Of a stretch of DNA of 60,271 nt, positions 8,028 to 17,708 are shown one piece after another. How positions within the stretch are numbered: the first letter of the stretch is position 1; each line of letters opens with the position of its first letter. Made by a program: the position numbers and the translations under genes. The DNA is from an uncultured Ruminococcus sp. (GTDB lineage Bacteria > Bacillota > Clostridia > Oscillospirales > Ruminococcaceae), in the NCBI GenBank assembly GCA_900315755.1, contig ONAI01000002.1:1-60271 (forward strand). The letters are read 5' to 3'. The notes below the pieces were generated by a model that saw only the letters and a program-made list of their open reading frames with translations, did not search any database and was not told the origin of the DNA.

Positions 8028-9296
8028 ATGAACAGCAGGATCTCTGAGATTTACAGTTTCGATGAAAAACTTATGAAAACTGCTGCGGAGGCAGAAAAGA
8101 ACTGCTCAGCAGCTTTTGAACGTATAAATTCTATTGCCGAATACAATGGTGCGAAGGTACTCAAAGCATTCACTGACAATAAGGTTAGCGAGCCTTGCTT
8201 CTACGGATCTACCGGTTACGGCTACGGCGATGTCGGACGTGAGGTCATTGATAAGGTTTTTGCTCAGGCACTTGGTACTGAGGATGCGCTTGTACGCCAC
8301 AATTTTGTTTCAGGAACTCATGCTCTTTCAGTAGCTCTTTTCGGTGTACTCAGGAACGGCGACAAGCTTGTTGCGATAACCGGAAAGCCTTACGATACCC
8401 TTGAAGAGGTCATCGGTATCAGCGGCGATAAGGGCAACGGTTCACTCATGGACTATGGCGTTGAGTATGGACAGGTCGATCTCAACGAGGATGGTTCGCC
8501 GAAGCTTGATGAAATAACAGTAGCAGTCAGGGGAGCGAAGGTCGCATACATACAGCGTTCAAGAGGCTATTCCCTCAGACCTGCTTTTACTGTTGACGAT
8601 ATTGAGAAAATGGTAAAAGCTGCGAGAAAGGGCAATCCGGAAGTGATCGTAATGGTCGATAACTGCTACGGTGAATTCGTCGAAGAAAGAGAGCCTTCGG
8701 CGGTTGGTGCGGACATAATGATCGGTTCACTCATAAAGAATGCCGGCGGAGGTATCGCGCGTACAGGAGGATATATCGCAGGACGTGAAGACCTTGTTGA
8801 GCTCTGCTCTTATCGTCTTACCTGTGTTGGAATGGGCAAGGAGGTCGGCTGCACTCTTGGTATGAACCGTGAGCTTCTCCTCGGACTTTTCTTCGCACCG
8901 GATGTTGTTGCAAATGCTATAAAGACCTCAGCTTTTGCAAGCGAACTCTTCACATCTCTTGGATATGAATGCTCTCCGCGTAAGGACGACGCGCGCGGCG
9001 ACATTATAACAGCGATAAAGCTTGGCGACGAGGAAACTTTATGTGCATTCTGCCGCGGTATCCAGAAGGGCGCTCCGGTAGATTCGTTCGTAACTCCTGA
9101 GCCGTGGGATATGCCGGGCTACTCGGACAAGGTAATAATGGCTGCCGGAGCTTTTACAGGCGGCGCTTCAATAGAGCTTTCCGCAGATGCACCTCTTCGT
9201 GAGCCATATGCAGTATGGATGCAGGGCGGCATCACATACACTTCCGGCAAGATAGGCGTAATGCTTGCAGCGGAAGAAATGATAAAAAATAAATGA
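8028..9296 (+). CDS. Alum_res / methionine gamma-lyase family PLP enzyme
   Basis: A 422-aa fold-type I PLP enzyme of the family annotated as 'aluminium resistance' or methionine gamma-lyase family. Landmarks: the substrate-loop sequence FYGSTGYGYGD near 55-65, the phosphate-binding segment VSGTHALSVALFG, the Asp of VMVDNCYGEF, and the PLP lysine K237 in GSLIKNAGGG. The true substrate of this family is not settled, although sulfur amino acids are suspected. I chose the ATG at 8028 (RBS GGAAGGG) over an upstream in-frame TTG inside the GNAT gene. Last gene of the M42 cluster. Confidence 0.88.
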   Translation: MNSRISEIYSFDEKLMKTAAEAEKNCSAAFERINSIAEYNGAKVLKAFTDNKVSEPCFYGSTGYGYGDVGREVIDKVFAQALGTEDALVRHNFVSGTHALSVALFGVLRNGDKLVAITGKPYDTLEEVIGISGDKGNGSLMDYGVEYGQVDLNEDGSPKLDEITVAVRGAKVAYIQRSRGYSLRPAFTVDDIEKMVKAARKGNPEVIVMVDNCYGEFVEEREPSAVGADIMIGSLIKNAGGGIARTGGYIAGREDLVELCSYRLTCVGMGKEVGCTLGMNRELLLGLFFAPDVVANAIKTSAFASELFTSLGYECSPRKDDARGDIITAIKLGDEETLCAFCRGIQKGAPVDSFVTPEPWDMPGYSDKVIMAAGAFTGGASIELSADAPLREPYAVWMQGGITYTSGKIGVMLAAEEMIKNK

Positions 9297-9315
9297 AAAA
9301 ATATTATATCAGGAC

Positions 9316-9344
9316 TTTTCAAAAGGCTTTAAATGTGGTATAAT
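9316..9344 (+). promoter_or_regulatory. Sigma-A promoter of pcrA
   Basis: TTTTCA (9316-9321), 17 bp, TATAAT (9339-9344) with TGTGG immediately upstream of the -10. Confidence 0.75.
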
Positions 9345-9438
9345 AGTATAAAATGCGGCAGGTTAGTTCGTTACGATGACCGGTAGTATATCAGATAGAA
9401 AAAATACCGGTGGGATAATAGAGTATTGGAGATTTTCT

Positions 9439-11802
9439 ATGAGCAAATTATCATTTGATGAAGCAAAAAAAGCGGCTTTGAATAAGTATTTCAGCCGCAT
9501 GAACGATATGCAGCGCGAGGCAGTGTTCACTGTTAACGGACCTGTTCTTGTACTCGCCGGAGCAGGCAGCGGTAAGACAACTGTTATCGTCAACCGTATC
9601 GCTAACATGATAAACTTCGGCAATGCATATAATGATGTCAGCCGCAGCGGAAGCGATGACGATATTGATTTTCTTACCGATTATGCTGAGGGCAGAACTG
9701 ACGATTTCGATACCCTCAGAGATATTGTTGCTGTCGATCCGATAAAGCCGTGGAATATCCTTGCTATCACCTTCACTAATAAAGCTGCCGGAGAACTCAG
9801 GGAGAGACTTTCAGCTATGCTTGGTGAAGACGGTATGAATATCAACGCTTCGACCTTCCACTCTGCCTGCGTTCGTATACTCCGCAGTGAAATAGGCGCA
9901 CTCGGCTACGGACAGAGCTTCACTATCTATGATTCTGATGACAGCCAGAGACTTATCAAGAATATCATGACTGATCTCGATATTTCCGAGAAACAGCTTG
10001 CCCCCCGTGCGATCCTCAGTGAGATAAGCTTTGCAAAGGACAAGATGATCTCGCCGGCTGAAATGAAAGAGGATGCAGGTGCGGATTACCGTAAAAAGAC
10101 TATTGCAAGAGTTTACCGCCGTTATCAGGAGAGAATGCTTGCTGCGAATGCAGTCGATTTTGATGATATACTCTGCCTTACGGTCGAGCTTTTTGAGAAG
10201 TTCCCGGAGGTGCTTGAAAAATACAGAAAGCGCTATAAGTACATAATGGTCGATGAGTATCAGGATACTAACCATGTTCAGTTCAAGCTGGTATCTCTGC
10301 TTTCAGGCTCGCATAATAATATCTGCGTAGTTGGTGATGACGATCAGAGTATCTATAAATTCCGCGGTGCCAATATCGAGAACATTCTCGGCTTCGAGAA
10401 TCAGTTTGCAGGTGCAAAGGTGATACGCCTTGAGCAGAATTACCGTTCAACTCAGAACATCCTTGATGCTGCAAATTCCGTTATCGCTAATAATCAGGGA
10501 CGTAAAGCGAAGTCTCTCTGGACCAGCGGCGAAAAGGGCGATAAGATATACTGGTACAAGGCTGTTGACGAAAACGATGAGGCCAAATTCGTTGCCGATA
10601 CTATCCTCAGCCGCTATCAGGAAAGCGGAAAGTATTCCGATTGTGCTGTACTTTACCGCATGAATGCTCAGTCAAACGTAATAGAGCGTACCCTCGTCCG
10701 CAGCGGCATCCCCTATAAGGTTTACGGCGGTATGCGATTCTTTGACCGCAAGGAGATAAAGGACATAACCTCCTACCTTGCATTTATAAACAACCCTAAC
10801 GATATGCTCCGTTTCAGGAGAATAATCAACGAACCCAAGCGTGGTATCGGCGATTCGACACTCGCTCTCATTGAGGATATAAGCCGTGATCTCAGGCTTT
10901 CGCCTTATGATGTTCTGCGTACTTGTGATGAATATGCGCCTCTTGCAAAGAAGACTTCCGCACTGAAAAATGCCTATTCAATGTTCAGCTTCCTTACTGA
11001 AAAAGCTGAGGAGCTTCCGCTTGATGAATTCTTCGATGTTCTCCTTGATAAGACAGGTTATATTGATTATCTGAAAACTCTTGAGAATCCGGATTCAAAA
11101 ATAGAAAATGTTCAGGAACTGCGTTCCTCAATCGTACAGTATATGAACGAGGCGGAAGAGCCTGATCTCAGCGGATTCCTTGAGGAAGTTGCACTTTATT
11201 CCGAAGCAGACCGCGATAATTCGGTCGATGACCGCGTTACCCTCATGACAGTCCATTCTGCAAAGGGACTTGAGTATGAGAATGTTTTTGTAATAGGTCT
11301 TGATGATGGTATCTTCCCGAGTTCGAGAAGCTTCGACAGCGAAGAGGATATGGAGGAAGAAAGAAGACTTGCTTATGTTGCAATAACCCGTGCTAAGAAA
11401 CGTCTTTACCTGACGAATGCAAGTCAGCGTATGCTCTTCGGACAGACACAGCATAATGTTACTTCACGCTTTATGCGCGAGATAGGCAGCGAACTTATCG
11501 AAAAGCACGATAATGCCGCAGCTATGAAGAATAAGTTGGTCAGCGATGAGAAAGCTGTTACGGCTGTTCACTCTGCCTCATTGCAGCAGCAGCTTGCAAG
11601 AAACAAGCTTCATGCCGGAACTTCCGCTGCCAAAGCTGCGGTTACATATGAGGTGGGCGAAAGAGTAATGCACAATGTTTTCGGAGAAGGAACTGTGCTT
11701 TCAGTTAAGCCGATGTCCAATGATTCAATGCTTGAAATAGCTTTTGATAAGGTCGGAACAAAGAAGATCATGGCTAATTTTGCCAAGCTGAAAAAACTAT
11801 GA
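9439..11802 (+). CDS. pcrA: ATP-dependent DNA helicase PcrA/UvrD
   Basis: A 787-aa SF1A 3'-5' DNA helicase for repair and replication-conflict resolution. Walker A is AGAGSGKTT (K46), Walker B VDEYQDTN (D272/E273), motif III GDDDQSIYKFRGA, motif IV/V region EQNYRST and TVHSAKGLEYENV, motif VI VAITRAKKRL. The C-terminus (about 735-787) is the small tudor-like domain VGERVMHNVFGEGTV that binds RNA polymerase in PcrA. An acidic insertion of about 45 residues (DVSRSGSDDDIDFLTDYAEG) lies between motifs I and Ia and is longer than in Bacillus PcrA. The ATG at 9439 follows a GGAG; an earlier in-frame ATG at 9376 lacks an RBS. Confidence 0.93.
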   Translation: MSKLSFDEAKKAALNKYFSRMNDMQREAVFTVNGPVLVLAGAGSGKTTVIVNRIANMINFGNAYNDVSRSGSDDDIDFLTDYAEGRTDDFDTLRDIVAVDPIKPWNILAITFTNKAAGELRERLSAMLGEDGMNINASTFHSACVRILRSEIGALGYGQSFTIYDSDDSQRLIKNIMTDLDISEKQLAPRAILSEISFAKDKMISPAEMKEDAGADYRKKTIARVYRRYQERMLAANAVDFDDILCLTVELFEKFPEVLEKYRKRYKYIMVDEYQDTNHVQFKLVSLLSGSHNNICVVGDDDQSIYKFRGANIENILGFENQFAGAKVIRLEQNYRSTQNILDAANSVIANNQGRKAKSLWTSGEKGDKIYWYKAVDENDEAKFVADTILSRYQESGKYSDCAVLYRMNAQSNVIERTLVRSGIPYKVYGGMRFFDRKEIKDITSYLAFINNPNDMLRFRRIINEPKRGIGDSTLALIEDISRDLRLSPYDVLRTCDEYAPLAKKTSALKNAYSMFSFLTEKAEELPLDEFFDVLLDKTGYIDYLKTLENPDSKIENVQELRSSIVQYMNEAEEPDLSGFLEEVALYSEADRDNSVDDRVTLMTVHSAKGLEYENVFVIGLDDGIFPSSRSFDSEEDMEEERRLAYVAITRAKKRLYLTNASQRMLFGQTQHNVTSRFMREIGSELIEKHDNAAAMKNKLVSDEKAVTAVHSASLQQQLARNKLHAGTSAAKAAVTYEVGERVMHNVFGEGTVLSVKPMSNDSMLEIAFDKVGTKKIMANFAKLKKL

Positions 11803-11839
11803 TTATTACCTTTATACATCTGCCAGAAGGAGAAGAATT

Positions 11840-13264
11840 ATGCGAAAGACTAAGATAGTATGCACGATAGGTCCGGCAACTGATGACGAAAATATTATGC
11901 GCGAGCTCATGCTCGCAGGTATGAACGTTGCGCGTTTCAATTTTTCACACGGCGATTATGAAACTCATGAGAAGCGTTTCAGACAGATCGAACGTCTGAG
12001 AAAGGAGCTTGATCTTCCGATAGCTACTCTGCTTGATACCAAAGGTCCTGAAATACGTCTGGGAAAATTCGTGGATGATAAGCCTGTCGAGATATTTGAC
12101 GGCGATGTCTATACGCTTACTACCGAGGATGTTCCGTGTACCAATAAGGTCGGAAGTATAAGCTTCAAGAAGCTTCCCCGTGATGTCAGCATGGGAACAC
12201 GTATCCTGATAAACGACGGTGTTATAGAGCTTCTCGCTGAAAAAGTTACCGGAACCGATATTGTCTGCCGTGTTATCCACGGCGGTACTCTTTCCAATAA
12301 CAAGGGAATAAACGTCCCGGGGGTAAAGCTTTCCATGCCATATCTCAGCGAAAGAGATATGGACGATCTTGAATTCGGTGCAAAAATGGGATTTGATTTC
12401 ATTGCTGCAAGCTTTGTACGTTCGGCGGCTGATATAAACTATCTCAGAAAATTCACACAGAGTCTTGGCTGGTTCGATGTGCGTATCATTGCAAAGATTG
12501 AGAATACAGACGGCGTTGAGAACATTGATGAGATACTCGAAGCGGCTGATGGTATCATGGTTGCAAGAGGCGATATGGGTGTAGAGATACCGTTCGAGCA
12601 GATCCCGGCTATCCAGAAGGATCTCATCCATAAGGGCTATAATGCCGGTAAACAGGTCGTTACAGCTACTCAGATGCTGGAATCCATGATAACAAATCCG
12701 CGTCCGACAAGAGCAGAGATAACCGATGTCGCAAATGCTATTTACGACGGTACGAGCGCTATCATGCTCTCAGGTGAGACTGCTGCCGGCGCTTATCCGG
12801 TTGAGACAGTCAAGACAATGGCTCTTATCGCAGAGACTACCGAGAACAATATCGACTATAAGGGACGCTTCTCGAAGCGCAGTTCAAATCCTGACGGAAA
12901 TGTTGCTGAGGCTATCGCTCACGCGACTGTTACTACCGCTCATGACCTCGATGCAAGAGCGATAATTACCGTATCTCTCGGAGGTCAGACAGCAAGACTT
13001 ATTTCAAAATACCGTCCGCTCTGCCCGATAATCAGCTGTACTATGAGCGAGGTAGTTTGCAGGCAGATGAATATGAGCTGGGGCGTTATCCCGTTCATCA
13101 TTGACGAAAAGACCAGCACAGACGAACTGTTTGCAGCAGCTGTTGAGGCGGCAGAATCGCACAGACTTGTCGAGGACGGAGACCTTGTTGCTATTACAGC
13201 AGGCGTACCGCTTGGCGTTTCCGGTACTACTAACCTTATGAAGGTCGAGAAGATCGGAGTATGA
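11840..13264 (+). CDS. pyk: Pyruvate kinase
   Basis: A 474-aa glycolytic pyruvate kinase (PEP + ADP to pyruvate + ATP). Visible are the N-terminal KIVCTIGPA, the FNFSHG segment with the monovalent-cation and phosphate ligands, the catalytic Lys and metal ligand in IIAKIENTDGVEN, VARGDMGVEIP, and MLSGETAAGAYPV. The length is that of the standard A-B-C domain enzyme; the extra C-terminal PEP-utilising domain found in Bacillus pyruvate kinase is absent. RBS AGAAGGAGAAG. It lies 37 bases after pcrA with no promoter seen between, so co-transcription is likely. Confidence 0.95.
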   Translation: MRKTKIVCTIGPATDDENIMRELMLAGMNVARFNFSHGDYETHEKRFRQIERLRKELDLPIATLLDTKGPEIRLGKFVDDKPVEIFDGDVYTLTTEDVPCTNKVGSISFKKLPRDVSMGTRILINDGVIELLAEKVTGTDIVCRVIHGGTLSNNKGINVPGVKLSMPYLSERDMDDLEFGAKMGFDFIAASFVRSAADINYLRKFTQSLGWFDVRIIAKIENTDGVENIDEILEAADGIMVARGDMGVEIPFEQIPAIQKDLIHKGYNAGKQVVTATQMLESMITNPRPTRAEITDVANAIYDGTSAIMLSGETAAGAYPVETVKTMALIAETTENNIDYKGRFSKRSSNPDGNVAEAIAHATVTTAHDLDARAIITVSLGGQTARLISKYRPLCPIISCTMSEVVCRQMNMSWGVIPFIIDEKTSTDELFAAAVEAAESHRLVEDGDLVAITAGVPLGVSGTTNLMKVEKIGV

Positions 13265-13275
13265 TCATATAAAGA

Positions 13276-13300
13276 AAAAGCACCCCGAAGGGGTGCTTTT
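13276..13300. terminator. Bidirectional terminator between pyk and metY
   Basis: AAAAGCACCCC (13276-13286), 3-base loop, GGGGTGCTTTT (13290-13300): an A-run on one side and a T-run on the other, placed between convergent genes. Confidence 0.93.
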
Positions 13301-13317
13301 TAATATTCATAAGCGGT

Positions 13318-14583
13318 TCAGATATTGGCAAATGCCTGTTTGAGGTCATCAAGAATATCGTCGATATTTTCAAGACCTACTGAAAGTCGGATAAGACCGC
13401 CATTGATACCTGCGGCTGCAAGCTGTTCATCAGTAAGCTGACGATGTGTAGCACTTGCCGGGTGGAGTACGCAGGTACGGATGTCAGCAACATGAACTTC
13501 GTTTGAAGCGAGCTTGAGAGAATCCATGAACTTGACAGCTGTATTTTTTCCGCCCTTGATAACGAATGAGATAACGCCTGCACATCCGTTAGGAAGGTAC
13601 TTCTGAGCGAGCTCGTGATATTCATTGCTCTTAAGTCCCGGATAGTTTACTGATTCAACCTTGTCATTAGCTTCGAGGAACTGAGCAACAGTCATAGCGT
13701 TCTGAGTGTGGCGCTCCATACGGATCGGGAGGGTTTCAAGACCGAGGTTGAGATAGAACGCAGACTGTGCTGAAGGATAGCAGCCAAAGTCTCTCATAAG
13801 CTGCATTCTTGCCTTGATTATGTAAGCAGCCTTGCCGTAGGTCTTGCTGTAAATTGTACCGTGATAGCTTTCATCAGGCTCTGTGAATTCAGGGAAATTG
13901 CCGTTAGTCCAGTCGAATTTGCCTGAATCAACGATAACGCCGCCGCCCTGAACTGCATGACCGTCCATGTACTTTGTAGTTGAGTGGATAACGATGTCAG
14001 CGCCGAACTCAAAAGGTCTGCAAAGGAAAGGAGTCGGGAAAGTATTGTCGATGATGAGCGGAACTCCATGAGCGTGAGCGATATTTGCAAATTTTTCAAT
14101 ATCGAATACTGAAAGTGCCGGATTAGCGAGAGTTTCACCGAAAACAGCCTTTGTATTCGGCTTGAAAGCAGCGTTTATCTCATCTTCGGAAGCATCAGCA
14201 TCAACGAAGATGCACTCGATTCCGAGCTTTTTGAGAGTATAAGCGAAGAGGTTTACAGTACCGCCGTAGATAGTAGCGGCAGAAATGAAGCTGTCACCAG
14301 TCTGTAAGATATTGAGAAGTGAAAGGAGTGAAGCAGCTTGTCCGCTTGAAGTACACATAGCGCCGATACCGCCCTCGAGAGCTGCGATCTTGTCTTCGAC
14401 AGCCATAACGGTAGGATTTTCAAAGCGAGAATAGATAAGGCTCTTGGTAGGATCATCGAAAACGGCTGCAACATCATCTGTTGAATCGTAAACATAGGTC
14501 GTGCTTTGTACGATAGGTACTACTCTTGGTTCGGTGTTTTTAGGGGTATAGCCTGCATGCAGGCACTGTGTCTCGATCTTCAT
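13318..14583 (-). CDS. metY: O-acetylhomoserine sulfhydrylase
   Basis: A 421-aa PLP enzyme of the Cys/Met metabolism family. The N-terminus (ETQCLHAGYTP) and YSRFENPTVMAVEDKIAALEGG are the O-acetylhomoserine (thiol)-lyase type; the PLP lysine is K204 in HSTTKYMDGHA. It would make homocysteine (or methionine, with methanethiol) from O-acetylhomoserine. RBS CCGGAGG on the minus strand. It is monocistronic, convergent with pyk, and behind a near-perfect promoter. The short leader (about 60 bases) leaves no room for a SAM riboswitch. Confidence 0.93.
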   Translation of the reverse strand: MKIETQCLHAGYTPKNTEPRVVPIVQSTTYVYDSTDDVAAVFDDPTKSLIYSRFENPTVMAVEDKIAALEGGIGAMCTSSGQAASLLSLLNILQTGDSFISAATIYGGTVNLFAYTLKKLGIECIFVDADASEDEINAAFKPNTKAVFGETLANPALSVFDIEKFANIAHAHGVPLIIDNTFPTPFLCRPFEFGADIVIHSTTKYMDGHAVQGGGVIVDSGKFDWTNGNFPEFTEPDESYHGTIYSKTYGKAAYIIKARMQLMRDFGCYPSAQSAFYLNLGLETLPIRMERHTQNAMTVAQFLEANDKVESVNYPGLKSNEYHELAQKYLPNGCAGVISFVIKGGKNTAVKFMDSLKLASNEVHVADIRTCVLHPASATHRQLTDEQLAAAGINGGLIRLSVGLENIDDILDDLKQAFANI

Positions 14584-14648
14584 TTTCAGACCTCCGGTTA
14601 TTTATTTGCACCGTGTGATCGGTACATGATTATAGTATATACTCATAT

Positions 14649-14676
14649 ATTATATCACATTACTCGGAATTGTCAA
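14649..14676 (-). promoter_or_regulatory. Sigma-A promoter of metY
   Basis: Minus strand: TTGACA (14676-14671), 16-bp spacer, TATAAT (14654-14649). Confidence 0.85.
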
Positions 14677-14735
14677 GAGCATAAACAAAATAAAAGCTGA
14701 AAAATCATATTTTGATCCGATCGTGATCAAGGGTA

Positions 14736-14764
14736 TTGACAAAACAATTTGTATCGTGTATAAT
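14736..14764 (+). promoter_or_regulatory. Consensus sigma-A promoter of the valS T-box
   Basis: Perfect TTGACA (14736-14741), 17 bp, perfect TATAAT (14759-14764) with a TG two bases upstream. Confidence 0.92.
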
Positions 14765-14770
14765 AGAATC

Positions 14771-15043
14771 ATATTTCAAAGACTGAGACGAAGAGGAGTA
14801 GTAACGGTATTGATTTTCAGAGAGCCGTCGGCTGGTGAAAGACGGTATGAGAGCCGATATGAAGTAGCTTCCGAGTCCTGTGGGTGAACCGCAGGGGTGA
14901 CCTTGCAAAGTAGTCTGCGGCGTGACCTCACGTTACAGGGGAAGAGGTTTTGCGACCTCGCAGAGTGCGGACAGTTCTGTCCGAATTCAGGTGGTAACAC
15001 GGACTTAGTTCGCCCTGAACCTTAAATGGTTCGGGGCTTTTTT
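14771..15043 (+). ncRNA. T-box leader, valine-specific (GTA specifier)
   Basis: A canonical tRNA-sensing T-box. Stem I contains AGAGAGCCG and the distal GGTGAAAGAC. The specifier segment reads GAA-GTA-GC-TTCCGAG, placing the Val codon GTA at 14864-14866. The T-box sequence AGGTGGTAACACGG is at 14989-15002. TTCAGG (14986-14991) can pair with CCTGAA (15014-15019) as the antiterminator. The competing terminator is CCCTGAACC/GGTTCGGGG (15013-15036) followed by a T-run. Uncharged tRNA-Val would favour read-through into valS. Confidence 0.95.
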
Positions 15044-15086
15044 ATTTCCCACGGACCGACAATTATTATCAAAAGGAGAAATACCA

Positions 15087-17708
15087 ATGGCAAAAGAACT
15101 TGCAAAGGCTTATAATCCTAAAGATTTTGAGGACAGGATCTATGCTGCATGGAACGATAAGGGATGTTTCCGTGCAGAGGCTGATCCTAAGAAAACACCT
15201 TACACAATAGTTATCCCGCCTCCGAACATTACCGGACAGCTTCACATGGGACACGCTCTCGATGAAACTCTTCAGGACATTCTTATCCGCTGGAAGAGAA
15301 TGAGCGGTTACAGCGCACTCTGGCTTCCGGGTACTGACCATGCCGCTATCGCTACTGAGGCTAAGATAGTTGAGGCTATGCGTAAGGAGGGTGTTACAAA
15401 GGAAGACCTCGGACGTGAGGGCTTCATGAAACGTGCTTGGGAGTGGAAACGCCAGTACGGCGGACGTATCGTTGAACAGCTCAAAAAGCTCGGCTCTTCC
15501 TGCGACTGGTCAAGAGAGCGCTTCACAATGGACGAGGGCTGCTCTAAGGCTGTCAAGGAAGTATTCATCAAATACTACGAAAAAGGACTTATCTATCGCG
15601 GCGAGCGTATAATCAACTGGTGTCCTAAATGTAAGACTTCACTTTCTGATGCAGAGGTAACATATGAGGATCAGGCTGGTCATTTCTGGCATCTCCGCTA
15701 TAAGATAAAGGATTCCGACGGCTATCTTGAACTTGCAACAACACGTCCTGAGACACTTCTCGGTGATACTGCTGTTGCAGTAAATCCGAAGGACGAAAGA
15801 TACACCGATCTCGTTGGCAAGACAGTCATCCTTCCTATCGTACACCGTGAGATCCCGATAGTTGCTGACGATTACGTTGAAATGGACTTCGGAACAGGTG
15901 TAGTAAAGATCACTCCTGCACATGACCCTAACGACTTTGAGGTAGGTCTGCGCCATAAACTCCCTGTTATCAATGTTATGAACGATGATGCTACTATCGT
16001 TGATGACTATCCGGCTTACGCAGGTATGGACAGATATACAGCAAGAGAGAAGATAGTTGAGGATCTCGAAAAGGAAGGCGCACTCGTTAAGATCGAGGAA
16101 TACAGCCATAACGTAGGTACTTGCTACCGCTGCGGAACAACAGTTGAGCCGAAGGTATCAACACAGTGGTTCGTAAAGATGAAGCCTCTCGCAGAGCCTG
16201 CAATAAAGGCAGTCAAGGAAGGCGCTACAAAGTTTGTACCTGAGCGTTTTGACAAGATATATTTCCACTGGCTCGAAAATATCAAGGACTGGTGTATCTC
16301 GCGTCAGATATGGTGGGGACATCAGATACCTGCATTCTACTGCGATGAATGTGGTGAAATGGTGGTAACAAAGGAGAGCAGTGCAGTTTGTCCTAAGTGC
16401 GGAAAGCCGATGAGACAGGATCCGGATACTCTCGATACATGGTTCAGTTCGGCACTCTGGCCGTTTTCAACTCTTGGCTGGCCTGAGAAGACTGTCGACC
16501 TTGATTACTTCTATCCGACAAATACTCTCGTTACAGGCTACGACATCATTTTCTTCTGGGTAATCAGAATGATGTTCAGCGGACTTGAAAATATGGGCAA
16601 AGTGCCTTTTGATACTGTTCTCATTCACGGACTTGTCCGCGATTCTCAGGGACGCAAGATGTCGAAATCCCTCGGAAACGGTATTGATCCGCTTGAGGTC
16701 ATCAACGAGTACGGTGCTGATGCGCTCAGATTCATGCTCGCAACAGGCAACTCTCCCGGAAACGATATGCGTTACATTGATGACAAGGTAAAGGCTGCAC
16801 GTAACTTTGCAAATAAGCTCTGGAACGCTTCACGTTTCATAATGATGAATCTTCCTGAGGACTTCGAGTTCAAGGGACTTCCTGAGAATATGGAACTTGA
16901 GGACAAGTGGCTTGTAAACAAATTCAATCAGCTTGCAAAGGAAGTCGGCGAGAACCTCGACAAGTACGAACTCGGCGTTGCTTCACAGAAGATATATGAC
17001 TTCATCTGGGACGTTTACTGCGACTGGTATATCGAGCTTACAAAGCCACGTATACAGGCTGGCGGAGAGACTATGGCAAAGGCTCAGGCTGTACTCGTAT
17101 GGGCAATGCGCGGTATGCTGAAGCTTCTCCATCCGTTTATGCCTTTCATCACCGAGGAGATCTGGCAGGTACTCAACAATGAGAAGTCAATGATAATCCT
17201 TGAAACTTATCCTACATATGACAGTTCTATCAATTACTCAGCAGAGGAGAAGGACTTCGAGAAGATCATCTCCGCGATCAAGGCTGTCCGCAATGTTCGT
17301 ACTGAAATGAACGTACCGCCGTCGGTAAAGGCTAAGCTTCTTATTGAGACTGCTGATAAGGCACTCTTCGACAGCTGCGGACTTTTCTTCGAGAAGCTTG
17401 CCTCTGCTTCATCAGTCGAGACAGGCGAGAGCCTTGCACACGACAACTGTGCTAATGCAGTAACTGATTCGGCACGTATCTTCATCCCTATGGACGAGCT
17501 CGTTGACAAGGAAAAGGAAATTGCCCGTCTCGAAAAGGAGAAGGCAAAGGTTCAGAAGGATATAGACTTCCTCAGCGGAAAGCTCAATAATCAGGGCTTT
17601 ATTGCAAAAGCTCCCGCACAGCTCATTGAGGCTGAAAAGGCAAAGCTCGCAAAGGCTGAGGAGAAAATGGCTAAGATAGAGCAGTCTATCGCAGCTTTCA
17701 AGTCATGA
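15087..17708 (+). CDS. valS: Valyl-tRNA synthetase
   Basis: An 873-aa class I aminoacyl-tRNA synthetase that charges tRNA-Val. The HIGH motif is HMGH (53-56, in PPPNITGQLHMGH) and the KMSKS motif is at 524-528. The CP1 editing domain (TTRPETLLGDTAVAV) and a Cys-rich zinc-type insert (CDECG...CPKCG) are present; the C-terminal coiled coil (VDKEKEIARLEKEKAKVQ, about 810-873) is typical of ValRS. RBS AAAGGAG. The downstream gene overlaps by 4 bases. Expression is set by the Val T-box. Confidence 0.97.
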   Translation: MAKELAKAYNPKDFEDRIYAAWNDKGCFRAEADPKKTPYTIVIPPPNITGQLHMGHALDETLQDILIRWKRMSGYSALWLPGTDHAAIATEAKIVEAMRKEGVTKEDLGREGFMKRAWEWKRQYGGRIVEQLKKLGSSCDWSRERFTMDEGCSKAVKEVFIKYYEKGLIYRGERIINWCPKCKTSLSDAEVTYEDQAGHFWHLRYKIKDSDGYLELATTRPETLLGDTAVAVNPKDERYTDLVGKTVILPIVHREIPIVADDYVEMDFGTGVVKITPAHDPNDFEVGLRHKLPVINVMNDDATIVDDYPAYAGMDRYTAREKIVEDLEKEGALVKIEEYSHNVGTCYRCGTTVEPKVSTQWFVKMKPLAEPAIKAVKEGATKFVPERFDKIYFHWLENIKDWCISRQIWWGHQIPAFYCDECGEMVVTKESSAVCPKCGKPMRQDPDTLDTWFSSALWPFSTLGWPEKTVDLDYFYPTNTLVTGYDIIFFWVIRMMFSGLENMGKVPFDTVLIHGLVRDSQGRKMSKSLGNGIDPLEVINEYGADALRFMLATGNSPGNDMRYIDDKVKAARNFANKLWNASRFIMMNLPEDFEFKGLPENMELEDKWLVNKFNQLAKEVGENLDKYELGVASQKIYDFIWDVYCDWYIELTKPRIQAGGETMAKAQAVLVWAMRGMLKLLHPFMPFITEEIWQVLNNEKSMIILETYPTYDSSINYSAEEKDFEKIISAIKAVRNVRTEMNVPPSVKAKLLIETADKALFDSCGLFFEKLASASSVETGESLAHDNCANAVTDSARIFIPMDELVDKEKEIARLEKEKAKVQKDIDFLSGKLNNQGFIAKAPAQLIEAEKAKLAKAEEKMAKIEQSIAAFKS

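Noticed and set aside
11945-12631. 228-codon frame antisense to pyk
   Set aside because: Entirely inside a full-length pyruvate kinase with all motifs; frames this long antisense to biased codon use are expected.
14584-14648. SAM riboswitch upstream of metY
   Set aside because: The transcript leader is only about 60 bases and lacks S-box elements; only a short ACCG/CGGT hairpin is visible.
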